The notes under the pieces were generated by a model, which was not told the DNA's origin, ran no database searches, and saw only the letters and a list, made by a program, of their open reading frames with translations. Positions 1-12,875 of a stretch of DNA of 64,000 bases are shown piece by piece; the stretch's first letter is position 1, and each line of letters begins with the position of its first letter. Made by a program: the position numbers and the translations under genes. The DNA is from Pisaster brevispinus (taxonomy: Eukaryota > Echinodermata > Asteroidea > Forcipulatida > Asteriidae): contig JAMKCF010000006.1 of the NCBI GenBank assembly GCA_023634235.1, positions 23,451,163-23,515,162 on the forward strand. Reading direction: 5' to 3'.

Positions 1-990
1 ATACAAAGAGCAGGAAGTGTGTACACTCTGTATGGCTACAAACAGCTACGATCAGTTTGTATTTATCATTTGAAGCTGTTCATTACAGGCTACGCGGTAT
101 CTATTTCATGTGCGTTGATTAACTTGATTGCAAACGATCAACTCTGAGGATTGCATATAGGCTAAACGTAATGTCCTAAAGGCATGTCGGCCATAATGAC
201 GTATAAATGTTTCGCTATGTAGGGAAATTAAAACTGCCAAATGAAATTGATATCTTTATTTAGAGAATTGGATTGTTGAGTTTAATTCCTTTCACATAGA
301 GGGCTGGTAATTAGTCTGCTTTAAAATAAATCCATTTATTTCATAAACGGAGGAATCAATCAATGTACTCAAAGATGAAATGGGATGGTTGGCATTTACA
401 GACATGTAACTGTTGTGTAACCAAAAAAAGAGAAATTATCTTACTTCCTGGATAGGTTAAACAATAAGCATGAGCAGCTCTTTACCAAACAGCTCAGAAT
501 GTTACACAATTCAAGACAGTTAAAATAAATAAATAAATAATTCAAAAACCTGGACGAGGCTGAACGGCCGGCACAAATTGGGCCGCTTGTGTTTCAATCA
601 AACCCCGCAAGAAACTGAACTTAACAAGAAATGGGGACTGCAAGTGTAACCATTTATGAAAGCAGTCATTGCGGGTTTGTTTTGGGGTTTTTCCTCTTTT
701 TTTTTTTTTTATTTTTTTTTCTTATTGTTTATTTTAGTTATTTATTTATTGATTTATTTATTAGTTGTATTTCTAACTGACTTTTATTGGGCTTGTTTTA
801 CTTTTATGGTGTTTTCCTTTCATATAAAGTGCAATCAGCAATCGGTGGGGGGGGGGGGTCAACATAAACATAATCACATATACGAAGCCGACTTATCTAA
901 TCTTTGTCTGTCGTGATTTGATTGGCTTGTTTGCTTTCATCTGTCTCAAGTATTCCAATCTCATAATCTTACCACTCATGATCCCCTTAC
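1..990. other. NOX5 intron, no exon seen
   Basis: This stretch lies downstream (minus strand) of the last visible NOX5 exon. It should be intron, since that exon ends in a good donor (CAG then GTAAGG) and the protein is far from complete. I saw no continuation exon on the minus strand. It contains a T-rich run near 692-720 and a G-run near 846-858. No other gene is supported. Confidence 0.5.
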
Positions 991-3900
991 CTGGAAGTTA
1001 CCAGATCTCCGGACAAAGGGCAAAGAGCAAATGACCATGACGACTAGTATGATGTCTAGCAGCCAGCCCGTTAAGAATGCACTGTGTTTAACCAGGCCTA
1101 GTTCAGTCAGATGGGGTTGAGTGAAAAGAACTTCCCATGCAGTGTTATTGCTGAAGACTCCTGAAGGATCAGTCATGATTACTAGAAATAATAGAAAACA
1201 AGAATTGCAATCAAATAGTTACAATAAGACAGCTGTGTTTTCTGTTATGAGGGAAAAGGGAAGGATTTGAACCTAGGGGTGGAGAGGTGAGGTGTTACAT
1301 AATATTATGATGTCTTAGAGAGACCATGTGTGTGAACAAGTATTATAAACAAACTGATTTTCTCAAAAGCAAAACAATTTCGAAATTTCACTGTAACATT
1401 TAATTTGATTTGCCTGGATGGGTGGTATTTAAATGAAGTAAAGAATGGAAAATACTTTATTTAAGGTTTATCAGAAAGAAACAAAATCAGGTTTTTAAGG
1501 TTTTTTTTATACTCTTGTATTATATTATATTGTAATATTTTATCCTTTTCTTTTTTAATGTGTCTACCTATTTAATTTGTTTTATTTTATTTATTATTAT
1601 TTATTGCTGTACATGGGGTGGTTTTTTTTTTTTTTTTTTTTTTGTGGGGGATGCTTAAAGTTCCCTGGCTTTAGCTTGACAGTTATGTATTAAGAAGTGG
1701 ACGGAATGCACTCCTCCAAAATGCCAATTCGTTGAAATATTGAAATCAGCTTGTAAGCAAGCAAACATTGACTCAATGTTTGTAAGTACTGTTTTCTTAT
1801 ATTATTGCAGGTAATTTCTTTAGATACTTTCACAACTGTTTGAAGTGAAACGCCGCTATATGTACACATTACAGCTCTCACAACAATGCAGATGTAATTG
1901 GGTTTAATTAACCATCTGACCTCGGAAGCAACTTAAATCCTTTAACAACAATACACTGGTCAACGACCGAGCGTTCAATACAGTTGATAAAATTGGGTTT
2001 GCTAGTGTATTGAAAGGCAACCAAATCAGCTTCGGTGCAAAAAACGGAGATGGGCGGGTGCTATATCTGAATCTTGAACGTCTTCAACCACCATGTAAAA
2101 AGGAGATTTCAGATTGTTAACGAATAATTTTACACACAAAAGGGGAAATTGTTTGTTTAAATTAGAAGAATCAAAACTAACTTGTCAATAAAATAAATAA
2201 ATACAGTAAATTGAGAAGCGATTGAATACTATTTTACACAAGTCTGTGCTTGATGGGCTGGAAACAATGTGATGACAAATCAAATGATGACGTCACCATC
2301 TCAGGGTTGATGAACTTAAACTCTTCGCGGTGTGGGTCTTATGATAATCTGATGAATATTTAAGACGCCACATAAGATGGAGCTGAGTTGAGGACCCCTT
2401 TCATCGTCAGGTCACCTCTTAGTGCCAAACACATCGACAACCTGACATTCTTGTCTTTTAAAACGAGGCAAACCTACTTGGCATTCTTACCAGTAAACTA
2501 ATTCTGAATGCATACATCTCTACTGTATACATCTTGAGATAAACTCGAGAAAATGTGCAAATCCTTTAAAACAATGCTGCTGAATGCATTTATAATCTAA
2601 GCATTCGTTTGGATTTTAACCACGCTGTATTTTCTCCAAAGATATCGCTTCGATAATCAGAAAAACTAGGATTTTTACAAATTTTATATACAAAAAACCC
2701 CAACAGTTTTCCCCAGTTTTAAGACATTTGCAGAAATAAATTTACCTTCCAGACGTATATTCATGTTTAATTAGTGACGCCATTGACGTCATCAAGTCTT
2801 GTTCACTCGTGTCCTTTGAATTTATAAGGTGTATACTTTACTCTTAATAATTCAACACAATGAGAATATTGAACTATCAGTAATATAATTATGTCGAGTT
2901 TCTGAATACTGCCATTCATATGTGTAGTGTGCAAAGGGTCATAGAAAAAACACCATGCTTCATCAGTAGTAACCAATTTAATTTTTCAACAAATCATCAA
3001 TTATCTTAATAATATTAAGATGATAGCTTTTATTGTTTCCTTGCGCAATACTGTAGGTTAAATGAAGTTTGACATGAAAGAGCAACGAATACTGCTCATG
3101 TATTCATAAATTATCCTCGTCAAAGTTGATATCCCGTACTTGGTAGAGTCTGCAATCGACTGCTCCATTAAAGGATCTTATGGTCACCAGACAAGAATCT
3201 CACATGCGTAACCAGAGAACTGAGACAAGAGATGGAACTAAGACATAAGACGAAACTGAGACATAAGACGGAAGTGAGACATAAGACGGATGTGAGACAT
3301 AAGACGGAATTGAGACATAAGACGGAACTGAGACATAAGACGGAACTGAGACAAGAGATGGAACTAAGACATAAGACGGAACTGAGCCATGAGATGAAAC
3401 TGAGACATAAGATGGAACTGAGACATAGGACGGAACTGAGACAAGAGATGGAACTAAGACATAAACGGAACTGAGACATAAAACGGAAGTGAGACATAAG
3501 ACGGAACTGAGACAAGAGATGGAACTAAGACATAAGACGGAACTGAGACATAAGACGGAACTGAGACATACAACGGAACTGAGTCATACAACGGAACTGA
3601 GACCGTAGATGGGACTGAGACATAAGACGGAACTGAGACAGAAGACGGAACTGAGACATGAGATGGAACTGAGAAATAAGACAGATGTGAGATATAAGAC
3701 AGTAGTGAGACATGAGATGGAACTGAGACATAAGACGGAACTGAGACATAAGACGGAACGAAGACATAGGACGAAACTGAGACATAAGATTGAACTGAGA
3801 CATAAGACGAATCTTCGTCAGATTCTTCCTCGACTCTTTTAGAATTAATAACTGATGCTTTGGGATGCTCTGATCATCAGAATAACGTCCAAAAAGTTCA

Positions 3901-5686
3901 CATCATCACGGATAACGTCGATTTATAAGAAAAAAATAATTATGAAATTCCCGTGAGATTACGTATTCCTTCAAGCTTATCAACTTGAATTGTCCGTAAA
4001 GTTAAGTTCAATCGTCTCAATAGGGAAGTATTTTTATTCATATTAGAATAAAAATAAACAAAGTAATTAAAAAAAGGTCAGTTTAATCAGACAAAAGTAC
4101 GTAGCAGTTTCACTCGTGACCTCGACTTACTTGGGCGAATTACATGACATTTCAGGTGATAATTATTTCCTAACTATGAGGGAATACAAGGTTAGAGCAA
4201 AAACTACCTCTATTTCCGCGCACCCCCACCCCCACCCCCATCGTTGCTACGATTGTTCTCTTCAGATTTGTACCCGGTGTTCTTTCTCGGTACGTAAACA
4301 CTACGGCTACATGATATCCCAGCTGATATTAGCCAGAAGGTTCAACAGCAGTGTAATGCTGGGTGTACTGATGGGTGAAATCTTATAATAACTCATGGTC
4401 AGCTGGTGAGCCAATTCATTTCCAACAAGCCTGACTAATATTATTGATTAGTCAGGAATACCTCCCCCCTAAATATTTCTCTTCTGACTCGTGTAAACGA
4501 AGGATTCAAATATTACAATAGCAAGTAGAGATCATGTAAGCAGGGTTGTCATTAGAGAATACAGAATGAGTTGTTTGCATTTTGTGTTAATATCTCAATT
4601 ATCACTAGGACATAAATTGCGAGGGTGCCATTCTTTGAAATGGCAGCAATTGTCGGGTGGGCCATTACAGTGAGAAAATTGCAACATACACAAATCATCA
4701 AGAAAACTTATTTCCGGCTGAAACACGTTGGACAGCTCTCGTAAATTTTAAAACGGAAAGTGGGTTTCTTAAACTCTTGTTTGAACTTCTGCTATGAAGA
4801 AGCGATGTTTTTTTGTGAATGGGTGGAGTCTATTTAGTGAAACTTTTAAAGTATTGACTCTTTGTGCTAAGTATTAATGCTTAATTAAAGTTTAAAACCT
4901 ACCTGCATTTCCAACATGTGCAACGGTGTGAATAAGGCTAAGTACAGCAATGATCAACCCAACCGTCTTGTGAAATATAATATGTTGATCAATTGGTAGG
5001 AGTCGAGCTACACGTGTTGATCGGACGAAAGTTAACGTTTGTCGGAGCATTAACACTAGGATCAAAGAACCGTTTAAATTCAAACACTGACCGCAGCCAC
5101 GTGCTATGGAAAGGAAATAAAAAGAATTAAAAAAAGGTAATTAGTTTAATGTTCAGAGTCATTTACTGTTAGATCTCTTGTGATTTAGTCCGGAATGAAT
5201 AGTCTGGTTGTCATTAGAAACTGGAGACTTCTAGCCTTATTAACAATTACCGAAATTACCACGCGCGCATTCAAGCTTAATGAAACAACCTGTCAAAGTT
5301 TGACTTCAAACATTTATTTGAAGTTGTGAAGATGAGTCGACTTCAGTTTCTAACCGTTGAAGCAAATTACCCTGTGTATTAGTCATGAAAAAAAAGTTGC
5401 TTCAATACCCACAGGTTATTTTCATTATAACTCATAATATAGTTTTAAATAATGACAAGTTTTCAAATAGAGCTGAATGGACATACCAACGACTAAACAC
5501 CAATTGCTTCCAATAGACGTAAACCGATAAGCTGTCTCCGTGAACAATGTTGCGTTGAGAAGACAGTAGGCAATAACGAAGATAACTTTGCGTACATTAT
5601 TATTGATGTATCTCCAGGTAAGATATCTTGGTACTGTAAACCCAGCTTTAGGCTCGTCGTCTGGAGGCTTCAGCCAGCCAGCAGCA
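991..5686 (-). CDS. NOX5 ferric-reductase membrane exons
   Basis: Exons 5487-5686, 4903-5103 and 991-1181 encode the start of the ferric-reductase-like transmembrane core. Hydrophobic helices include VIFVIAYCLLNATLF, SLILVLMLRQTLTFV, KTVGLIIAVLSLIHTVA and TGWLLDIILVVMVICSLP. Two histidines 13 residues apart (FHK...LIHT) match the spacing of NOX heme ligands. The last visible exon ends RRSGNFQ, directly before the helix that in human NOX5 starts with a YWTH-like motif. The remaining heme-ligand helix and the dehydrogenase domain are outside the window. Confidence 0.9.
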
Positions 5687-8600
5687 CTACGTGGACAAAA
5701 TAGATACCAAAAAGAATTGATATATACCTGAATAAAATTCCTTCGATACGCCAATCTTAAAATAAGGGGACGTTGTTATGTGAGAGACGGACTTTTTTTT
5801 TAATTTGATAGTTTATCCTTTCAGACAGGCTAATTATCATTATCATTATTGGGCTGTGGCTACCTTCTTATTTAACAGCATGGCTCATCATATGAGTGGC
5901 TTTTCTGATATTTTCGTTTAATAGATCCCGAACTCTTAAAATTCCATCATAAATACACCTGAATTTTATCCAGATATGACCATGTGGGTGTTCTATATTT
6001 TACCGCAAAACTCCTGTAGCAGGGTGGATGGGCTAGCCTATCAGACTCACCAACAATCCATTTCAACTCAACATCACTGCTTCTACCTAGTCTCAATGTG
6101 AGTGTTACAATGTACACCAATTTCATTCTAGACATGTGTAGTTACCCAATAGTCATATTTTCCATGACATCCGGGTATTTCTCCAGTTCTTGGCGCAGTT
6201 CTTCGAACGATATTGTTCCACTTTCGTCTTGGTCTGCAGCTTCGAACAAGGCATCGGTGAGATCATCTAAGACGCTAGCACTAAGCTGTAAGGCACTTTC
6301 TTCCATACAAGACTCTAAGACAGTACGAAGCTCTTCGTGGTCAATCTGACCACTGCCTGTGAAATATAGGGAGAGACTCGTCAACAGGGATACAATCTTC
6401 ATTCATTATTAAAGTGTTAACTCATTAGTGAAACTTGGTCAAGTTGAATGCTCAATCAAATATCGCGTGTAGGTTGAAAATGAATTGACTTGCAGAAAAA
6501 CATTGTCACATAAAAAAAATAAAAAAAACAATAAGTACTTGTTATGTTGGTTTAAAGTACTTTATTGTGGTTTAGCCGATTTGATACACAATTCATTACA
6601 TTTCGATTAAATCTAAGAAGATTGTAACATTGGTTATAACGAACAAAAACTCTAACTGATGCCCGACTTTCAATACCATGTCGAACAACGTATTTCAATC
6701 TTACTATGGTTTCATAAAACATGTTAATTTTTATCTCATAAATTATAATGATTCAACAGTGACGGCCCTAAGGAATATAAGTAAACTAGGTCTTTTAGGC
6801 AAATGGTGACGTCATACAATTGTCAGAATAAAGAATTCTGTCGAACTCGAGGGATGTGTTTTGTAGAATTTAGGAAGTGAATATATAGTTCGGCTATTGT
6901 ATAGTCTTATCTAGAACTAGAATTTCTAGATATTCATCACGTTATCAAAATACCCTCTCTTACTTTGTATTTATTTATCTTTATAACAAAGACCGACCTA
7001 TTGACATTAAGATTGTGCCACTGTCAGGGTCACGCAACCCGATCGTAGTTTCTGAGATAATGACCATTTGCCTTTGGTTTTTGAATATTTTATTTCATTC
7101 AACGCTCAACGCCAGATATATCCATGGATGTGAAGACTCACAGAGAGGTGTCGCCACGTTTGGCATAGAATTCAACAGATATGTGAAAGATTAACAAGTT
7201 AACATTGCTGTTAATGTCATCACAATTTAGGATTTTGTGTCAACTTCAAACCATGATTCGTACCAAATAAATTTGCTCTTATAAAAAAAAAATCAAATGA
7301 GTCCTTCTTAATGTCCGAAAACTGGATCAAAACTATTCCAGATGAACTTTGACCTACCGTCAACGTCATAAACATTGAAGAGGAATCGAAGTTTCTCAGC
7401 CGGTTCTCCATGTGTGAGCATGCGCAGACCGTCCATCAATTCATCTAAACTAATGGTACCGCTGTTGTCTGCGTCGAATAATGCAAAGAACCGTTTGGCG
7501 AAAAACTCCTAAATAGATGCGAAACCATTACAACATTTCAAATTCATCCAAATATGCAAGAATACATCAATAGTTCCACAATGTGAGTTACAAAACCATC
7601 GAAATATGCAAATCCTTTTGGCAAAAAAACCCCGTGTAAACAGTCGCAAAAGAAAACTGAAGTTGAAAGTTATCGAAATATGCCCCAAAAAATTAATAAA
7701 TAATCGCACAATGTAAGTTACAAAATCGTGGAAAATGCATAAACCTTATGCCGAAAAACACATAGTTTAATAGTCACAAAACAAAAGTTTAAAGTCATCG
7801 AAATATATATATTTTTTTAAACTGTTGGCGAAAAGACAAATAAAAAGTCGCACAAAATAAATGTAGGTTACAAATTCATGGAAAGCAACATCATAGCGAA
7901 AAACTCATTTAGACGCAGCAATGGAAGTTGACAAAGACATGTCTTGATCACACTCCATCAATAACCTTTAGAACCTACTAGATATAAGTCAGCGTGTTTT
8001 GATTTGGATTTTTTACCAATGCCATTTTAAGTGTAAAAACAGGCATTTCGTGTTTTAACAGTGACTAAAAAAGGTCAATTTCGCTTCCAAAGAAGAATTG
8101 TTGTGTTGTCTCGAATTCGAGTCGTCGCCGAGAGTCGTTGGGTATCATCATGCACGGTACCGTAATTCATTTACCGATGCTCAAGGAAACATACATTATT
8201 GTTCTTGTAGTCCAAACAACAGATTCTGGTGGTAAACAGATTGTGAAAATTGTTTGTTTTTTGCTTTGCTTTGTGGTTATCGTAATGTTATTTGATCTCC
8301 TTTTATTAGTCTATTCAAGTCTGATCAACCTTTATATCTTTGTATAACGCTTTGAAACTAAATACTTTAGCCATATCATCGTTCATTTGCTAAGGTAACA
8401 GAAAAGTACTGAAAAAAATAGTCAAGTATTTCGCACATTGTACAAACAATCCTGCCAACACTTTGCCGCAAACAAGACTGTTCCCATGTTACAACATGTC
8501 ATAAAGTTGTAACTTCAAAACATTTACCAAAGTATAAAGAGGCTGATCAACAACACAGTGAGTTGTTTCTCCACGTCATTTAGTGGTGCATAAAGTCCCA

Positions 8601-9211
8601 TAAAATGTCAATGTCCTAGCAGTCTATGTCTCATTCAAATCCCATCGAGCTTTCAGGGAAACATTGGGAAGGATAATTACCCTAACCCTCTTCATATTTG
8701 CACTCAAAATCTACGTCAATTTGTACCCGTTTTCTTCTAATGGAACCGCACCGGGGATACGGGCGGACAATTACTGACAGTATCTACTCTCTAGTGACGA
8801 TTAACACGCCAGGAGTCCAATCCATAGCATGGTGTTATTAGATGACATACTCTAGCCCCTACAAGTCTACCCTACATCGCTTGATTAGCCTTCTTTACAG
8901 TTGAAGATAATCACATTCCAAAAAGAGCAACCTTGAGGCGTACACTTCTTTTACAGGGGCGATATTTTGTCCGAGCTCTAAACCATTTTTTATTTTTATT
9001 TTTTTATCTGGCTGTGTTTAGTGACCCCCGTATGCAAGGTAGGCCTTATCAATGGAACTGTTTAATAAAATAATGACTGGAAACGATACACAAGTGCAGA
9101 AATGCTTCTTAAACATGTTTGCTTGTGTAAATACGCTTGCCAATGATTACTTGGATGATACTTGAACTTTGATGACTGACTGGCTGATTGACTGGAATAA
9201 TTGCTTGCTTT

Positions 9212-9263
<52 letters not shown>

Positions 9264-9783
9264 ATTCATTCATTCATTGGCCGAAGGTTTACTTGATTTA
9301 TTTACCATAAATGTTGTGTAGTGGTTTGTTGTCTGTACGCGGTTGTTATTTTGATCTCCTTGAGTAGCTTGGGTAAGATAATACAACCATGTACACTGTA
9401 TCTACATTTGAACATAAATGAGGGGAACATTTCTGTATAGTTATGAAGCTGTAAACTAAGGCAACCAACAAAAATAACGAACATAATACAAATTAACATT
9501 AAAATAATTATACCAATTACTCCAAAAAAAAAAACCACCAGAATTTGGCATTTGGAAACAGTATACCAATTATTGTTTCATTATTATTTCATATTCCAAA
9601 CATTTGACAAAGGAGAAGAACCCACCTTTTTAACCTTTAGGGCCAGTTTGAATTCCTGCCAGTCAATAAGGCGGTCATTGCCAGCAATAGCAGCAAACTG
9701 TCTCTGTGCCCACTCTAGCCATTTGGCGTCATCTTCTACTGTCAATCGGAACTCATCCCCTTTCTCCATCTCTGCCAAGAAGT
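991..9783 (-). CDS. NADPH oxidase 5-like, partial (six exons)
   Basis: NOX5 is a membrane flavocytochrome that moves electrons from cytosolic NADPH to O2 to make superoxide and is switched on by Ca2+ binding to N-terminal EF-hands. Exons in transcript order: 9626-9783, 7358-7508, 6146-6356, 5487-5686, 4903-5103, 991-1181. All have GT-AG borders and phase-matched joins (1112 bp, about 370 residues). The text aligns collinearly with my memory of human NOX5, for example ALKVKKEFFAKRFFALFDAD, VMENMTIGAAGWL, GCGQCLNLNGS, LIHTVAH and VRRSGNFQ. The EF3 loop is continuous (VYDVDGSGQIDHEEL), without the insertion I recall in one human isoform. The first coding exon was not found. The later membrane helices and the FAD/NADPH domains lie beyond position 1. 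Family assignment is firm; orthology is inferred. Confidence 0.93.
3216..3812. repeat. 18-bp minisatellite, about 33 copies
   Basis: Tandem 18-bp unit, consensus GAGACATAAGACGGAACT, with variants (acaagagatg, catgagatg, catacaacg). It lies in the NOX5 intron between exons 991-1181 and 4903-5103. Because 18 is a multiple of three, it leaves long open frames: RHKTEL repeats on plus and MSQFRL repeats on minus. I treat these as repeat artefacts. One unit near 3463 has lost a base. Confidence 0.95.
6146..9783 (-). CDS. NOX5 N-terminal EF-hand exons
   Basis: Three exons (9626-9783, 7358-7508, 6146-6356) encode the Ca2+-sensing part. The first hand is degenerate (AGNDRLIDWQEF loop). The second is canonical (DADNSGTISLDEL). 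The third is split by an intron after the first glycine codon base (DVDGSGQIDHEEL). The fourth is canonical (DQDESGTISFEEL). Hands two to four keep acidic residues at positions 1, 3 and 12 and glycine at 6, so Ca2+ binding is expected. Exon 9626-9783 starts in mid-codon (AC TTC TTG), so at least one upstream exon exists, or translation could begin at an internal Met 7 codons in. Confidence 0.9.
7493..7915. repeat. Degenerate tandem array at a NOX5 exon edge
   Basis: Recurring blocks resembling TTTGGCGAAAAACTC occur near 7493, 7616, 7746, 7823 and 7891. Between them are recurring blocks like ATCGAAATATGCA (near 7594, 7667, 7797) and GTTACAAAA (near 7588, 7718, 7868). The first block is coding: it is the 5' edge of NOX5 exon 7358-7508 (EFFAKR). 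The rest is intron. Units are diverged and irregular in spacing (about 65-130 bp). Confidence 0.5.
9201..9264. repeat. (CTTG)n microsatellite
   Basis: About 15 tandem TTGC/CTTG tetranucleotides in the NOX5 intron, followed by a short CATT run. Confidence 0.95.
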
Positions 9784-12110
9784 CTGCCAAATAAACAAAC
9801 AAACAAAACAAAGTCAGTTGTGTAAGATTGACACGGTGCACATTCATAAGAGGTTTCTTTATAAAGACGTTTATGTACAAGGGTGGTCAGCTGAACTCAA
9901 ACTATTTTGATTTCTCCACCTTGTTATATTAACATGCATAGCATATTCTTGCAAACTTATTATCCGAGTTGAGTTAATCAGAGGATGGCAATATTTTCTT
10001 GGCATGTCATCACAGCTGCACAGGCCAATAGTGAAATTAACAGCATCTTCATCTGGCCATGATACTACTTATGTCGTGTATTCTAAAAATCTTGACATAA
10101 TTCTTATGGAAATACCAGAACTTTTTTGATGACCTGCTATTACAGTTTAAGCATATTAAAATGATCAATGGAAGTTTAAAACAATACTGTGGAAAATGTA
10201 TAACCTTTACGATGTAAGAAGTTACATAAACTTGATGGTGGGTGCACTTTTCCTATATCTGAAAGAATTTATTATACACTCGTAAAATCCCATCACTGAC
10301 ATTACTTCACGCCACTCTAAAGTAAGAGTAATACCATATCATCAACACCATGTTTCTGGTTCAGGAGAGATTTACACAAGATTGAAGTAGAGCATATCAC
10401 CAAAGCCCGATGGCCAAGTGTAAGAATTTTTTTTCAAATCTGTTGAGAACATTTAGAGATTTTCTTTAAGCCTTGAGGACGCCGGGGGATGGTCTTAAAG
10501 GGTTTTGACGATTACTCTTGCATCTGGTGCGCATTAGATGTAGACATCAATCGTCTGTTACACATGCTCCCCTTCAATGCATCTGTTTGTTGGAATTCAA
10601 TGGTAACTCCTTCTCATTTTCTCGCCTTGTTGTTTGGCAAATGTCATTGCTGCTCTGTCATCATTACTGTCGCCTTGTCATTGCTACTCTGTCACCATTA
10701 CTGTCGCCTTGTCATTGCTACTCTGTCACCAATACTGTCGCCTTGACATTGTGTGTGTCATTGCCAGATATCTATATCTAATTGTGGCTCAATGTTAATG
10801 TTTTTTAATTGAATGATTACTAAAGAGTCTACTTTCTATTGTTGTTTCTATTTGGATATAATAATGTTGTATAGCCGTTGCCATCGTCAATATTAGTTCA
10901 AAACTCTTCGTTTATGAAAGTTATAAATTTAATTGACATTCTCATTTCAACCGTCAGCATCATCTGAAATATTTTTGGTTTTCAAGTGTAATTTACCTTT
11001 GTTTTGTTTGTTATCTTCGTCAACGCCATTTCCAATGAAATTGTATTCACTGATAAATACTTAACACAATCAATACTATTCAGTAGCTTTATCAGTAAGT
11101 AAATTGTAAAAACTGACAATATTTTCCAATAGTTGTTGAATCTTTTGTACATGAACAAATTATGTTTTAAGCTTGTCAGGGACATTTCTTAACTTCACCA
11201 ATGTTGTTATTGATTGATCCAATATTGGCGATAAGTAAAATAGCTACATTGTATCAGTATGTAACCCAACAATGCGTGTATCTGTCATAATCTAAACTCA
11301 CTTACATTTTTTTTCAGGTTTAATAAGACCTTCTTTACCGACCAGATATCGCCAAGGTGTCTTATAAAACAAACCAAGGTGTGAATTGCCCATCTACAAA
11401 CACTTATGTATATCATAGTGTGGATGATGACCATATGGTATACGCGGTCTAGTTTGATGCTAACTATAACAAAAATAGCCGCCCGGCACCAGGAGTGGCT
11501 ATGAAGGCACGTGGTAACCAACCATAACGGCGGGATATCTAGCACGTAAAACTTGGAAGTAATTTCCAGGTTTCAGGGCTATGCTCCCTTTGGGACCATT
11601 CCCTTCTGTTAGGTTTTTTTCCCTTCCCCGTGGTAAGTTACCCATGCGTTCTGAAGTTACTGACATAGCCTTGCCCCTTTGCAACATGAAACCGGTGAAG
11701 TCTAATTAACTTTGCTTTGAGAATTGCTTTCATATTTTGGGATTGGATTTTCAAAAATGTGTTTGCTCTAGAAAACGAGTTGAACGAAGCTAAGACACTG
11801 ACCCTATACTTTCTTGGAACTCTGAACATAAGTTTTTTACCATGAGTCAAAATAATTTGAAAATGTTTACCAGACAGAACGTAACATAAATTAAGTCGGT
11901 ACAGTATTTATTTGAGTGACACAAATAAAAATATATAAAAACATAAACTAAATATAAAATAGTCCACTACAGGTTAGTTTTGTTTTGAATCAAAACCAAC
12001 ATGTCAAAAGACAAAAGACAACCATGCCAAAACTGACTGTCAAAATGGTCAAGAAGTGATGTGTCACTGACACTAGATTTGATTGTGGAATTGAAGTTTA
12101 TTAAAAGTTA
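9784..12110. other. Gene-poor, upstream of visible NOX5 exons
   Basis: The missing NOX5 first exon should be here or further right, but I could not identify it. Short open frames at 11285-11850 (minus) lack splice sites or recognisable domains. The only clear structure is the 34-bp triplication at 10645-10746. Confidence 0.4.
10645..10746. repeat. 34-bp tandem repeat, 3 copies
   Basis: Three head-to-tail copies beginning CATTGCTACTCTGTCACC and ending TGTCGCCTTG, with one to three differences between copies. Confidence 0.9.
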
Positions 12111-12875
12111 ATGATGATGTTCATAACGTTTTATTTGATCTCTGCTGGATCTCTGCTAGGTCATGTTGACTGTAATGCCAAAGTAAACAGTCATAAGAAT
12201 GCTCGTTGCGTTCATGTTAAGCAGATCGTTGATTCTGCTGAAAAAAACATGCTGAGTAGTCAGACAACAGTTGTATCCGCCGGTATGTTTATTGTATAAA
12301 GTAAACAATGATCTTTAAATGAATGAATCAGATGTCAACAAAGTTTGAAATTAAAAACAAAAGCATGTTAATGTTTTTTTCTTAATGTGAGATTTAAAAA
12401 AAGGAGCAAACATCTGAGATATTGGTTAAGTATTGCAGAGGGTTGATTTATTGTACGACCATTGTATTACCATTACAGTGTGATAATTATAGCTCATCAA
12501 AAACAAATGAGACAACTTCCATGGATTTATCTTTTCGTCAGAAACAAGTTATCTATTTCCCTTTAAGTGTTCCAATTTAAATGAATTTATTTGATGGAAT
12601 TTCAAGCATAATGGTCTTGACCGTATTTTTCAGGACGTAACCCCTGCTGGTTTGTAAATGAAATCCGCCATCTGTCACTAATTGCCTAGCTCAACCTGCA
12701 GCCGCTCTCTGCTTTTCTTTCTGTCTTACCTCTGATGAAATTTCTTGCCAAAGACTGGAGCAATGTTTTAATGTTTTTTTTATATTTCATAATGAAAACG
12801 TGTTGTCTGTTCCTTTCAGCTAAACTTCACACGGCAAATGACCGGAGTGCAATAAAGAAGACGGGCAATAGTTGA
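12111..12875 (+). CDS. Candidate two-exon small secreted protein
   Basis: I do not recognise this. Exon 1 (12111-12282) encodes 57 residues from a run of three Met codons: MMMFITFYLISAGSLLGHVD, a convincing signal-peptide-like start, then a basic, Cys-poor segment with cysteines at residues 21 and 33. It ends at a donor (CCG then GTATGT). A pyrimidine-rich acceptor (TTGTCTGTTCCTTTCAG) at 12803-12819 opens exon 2 (12820-12875), which joins in the correct phase and adds 18 residues ending AIKKTGNS and TGA. The spliced product would be 75 residues, about 55 after signal cleavage. An AATAAA lies inside exon 2 and no clear poly(A) signal follows the stop. The join is a manual prediction and could be chance. 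No homologue comes to mind. Confidence 0.33.

Noticed and set aside
3168..3842. ORFs encoding RHKTEL or MSQFRL repeats
   Set aside because: Translation of an 18-bp satellite inside a NOX5 intron; no splice sites or conserved start.
8138..8347. Hydrophobic 69-residue ORF in a NOX5 intron
   Set aside because: It is T-rich with no recognisable domain and no splice context; probably chance.
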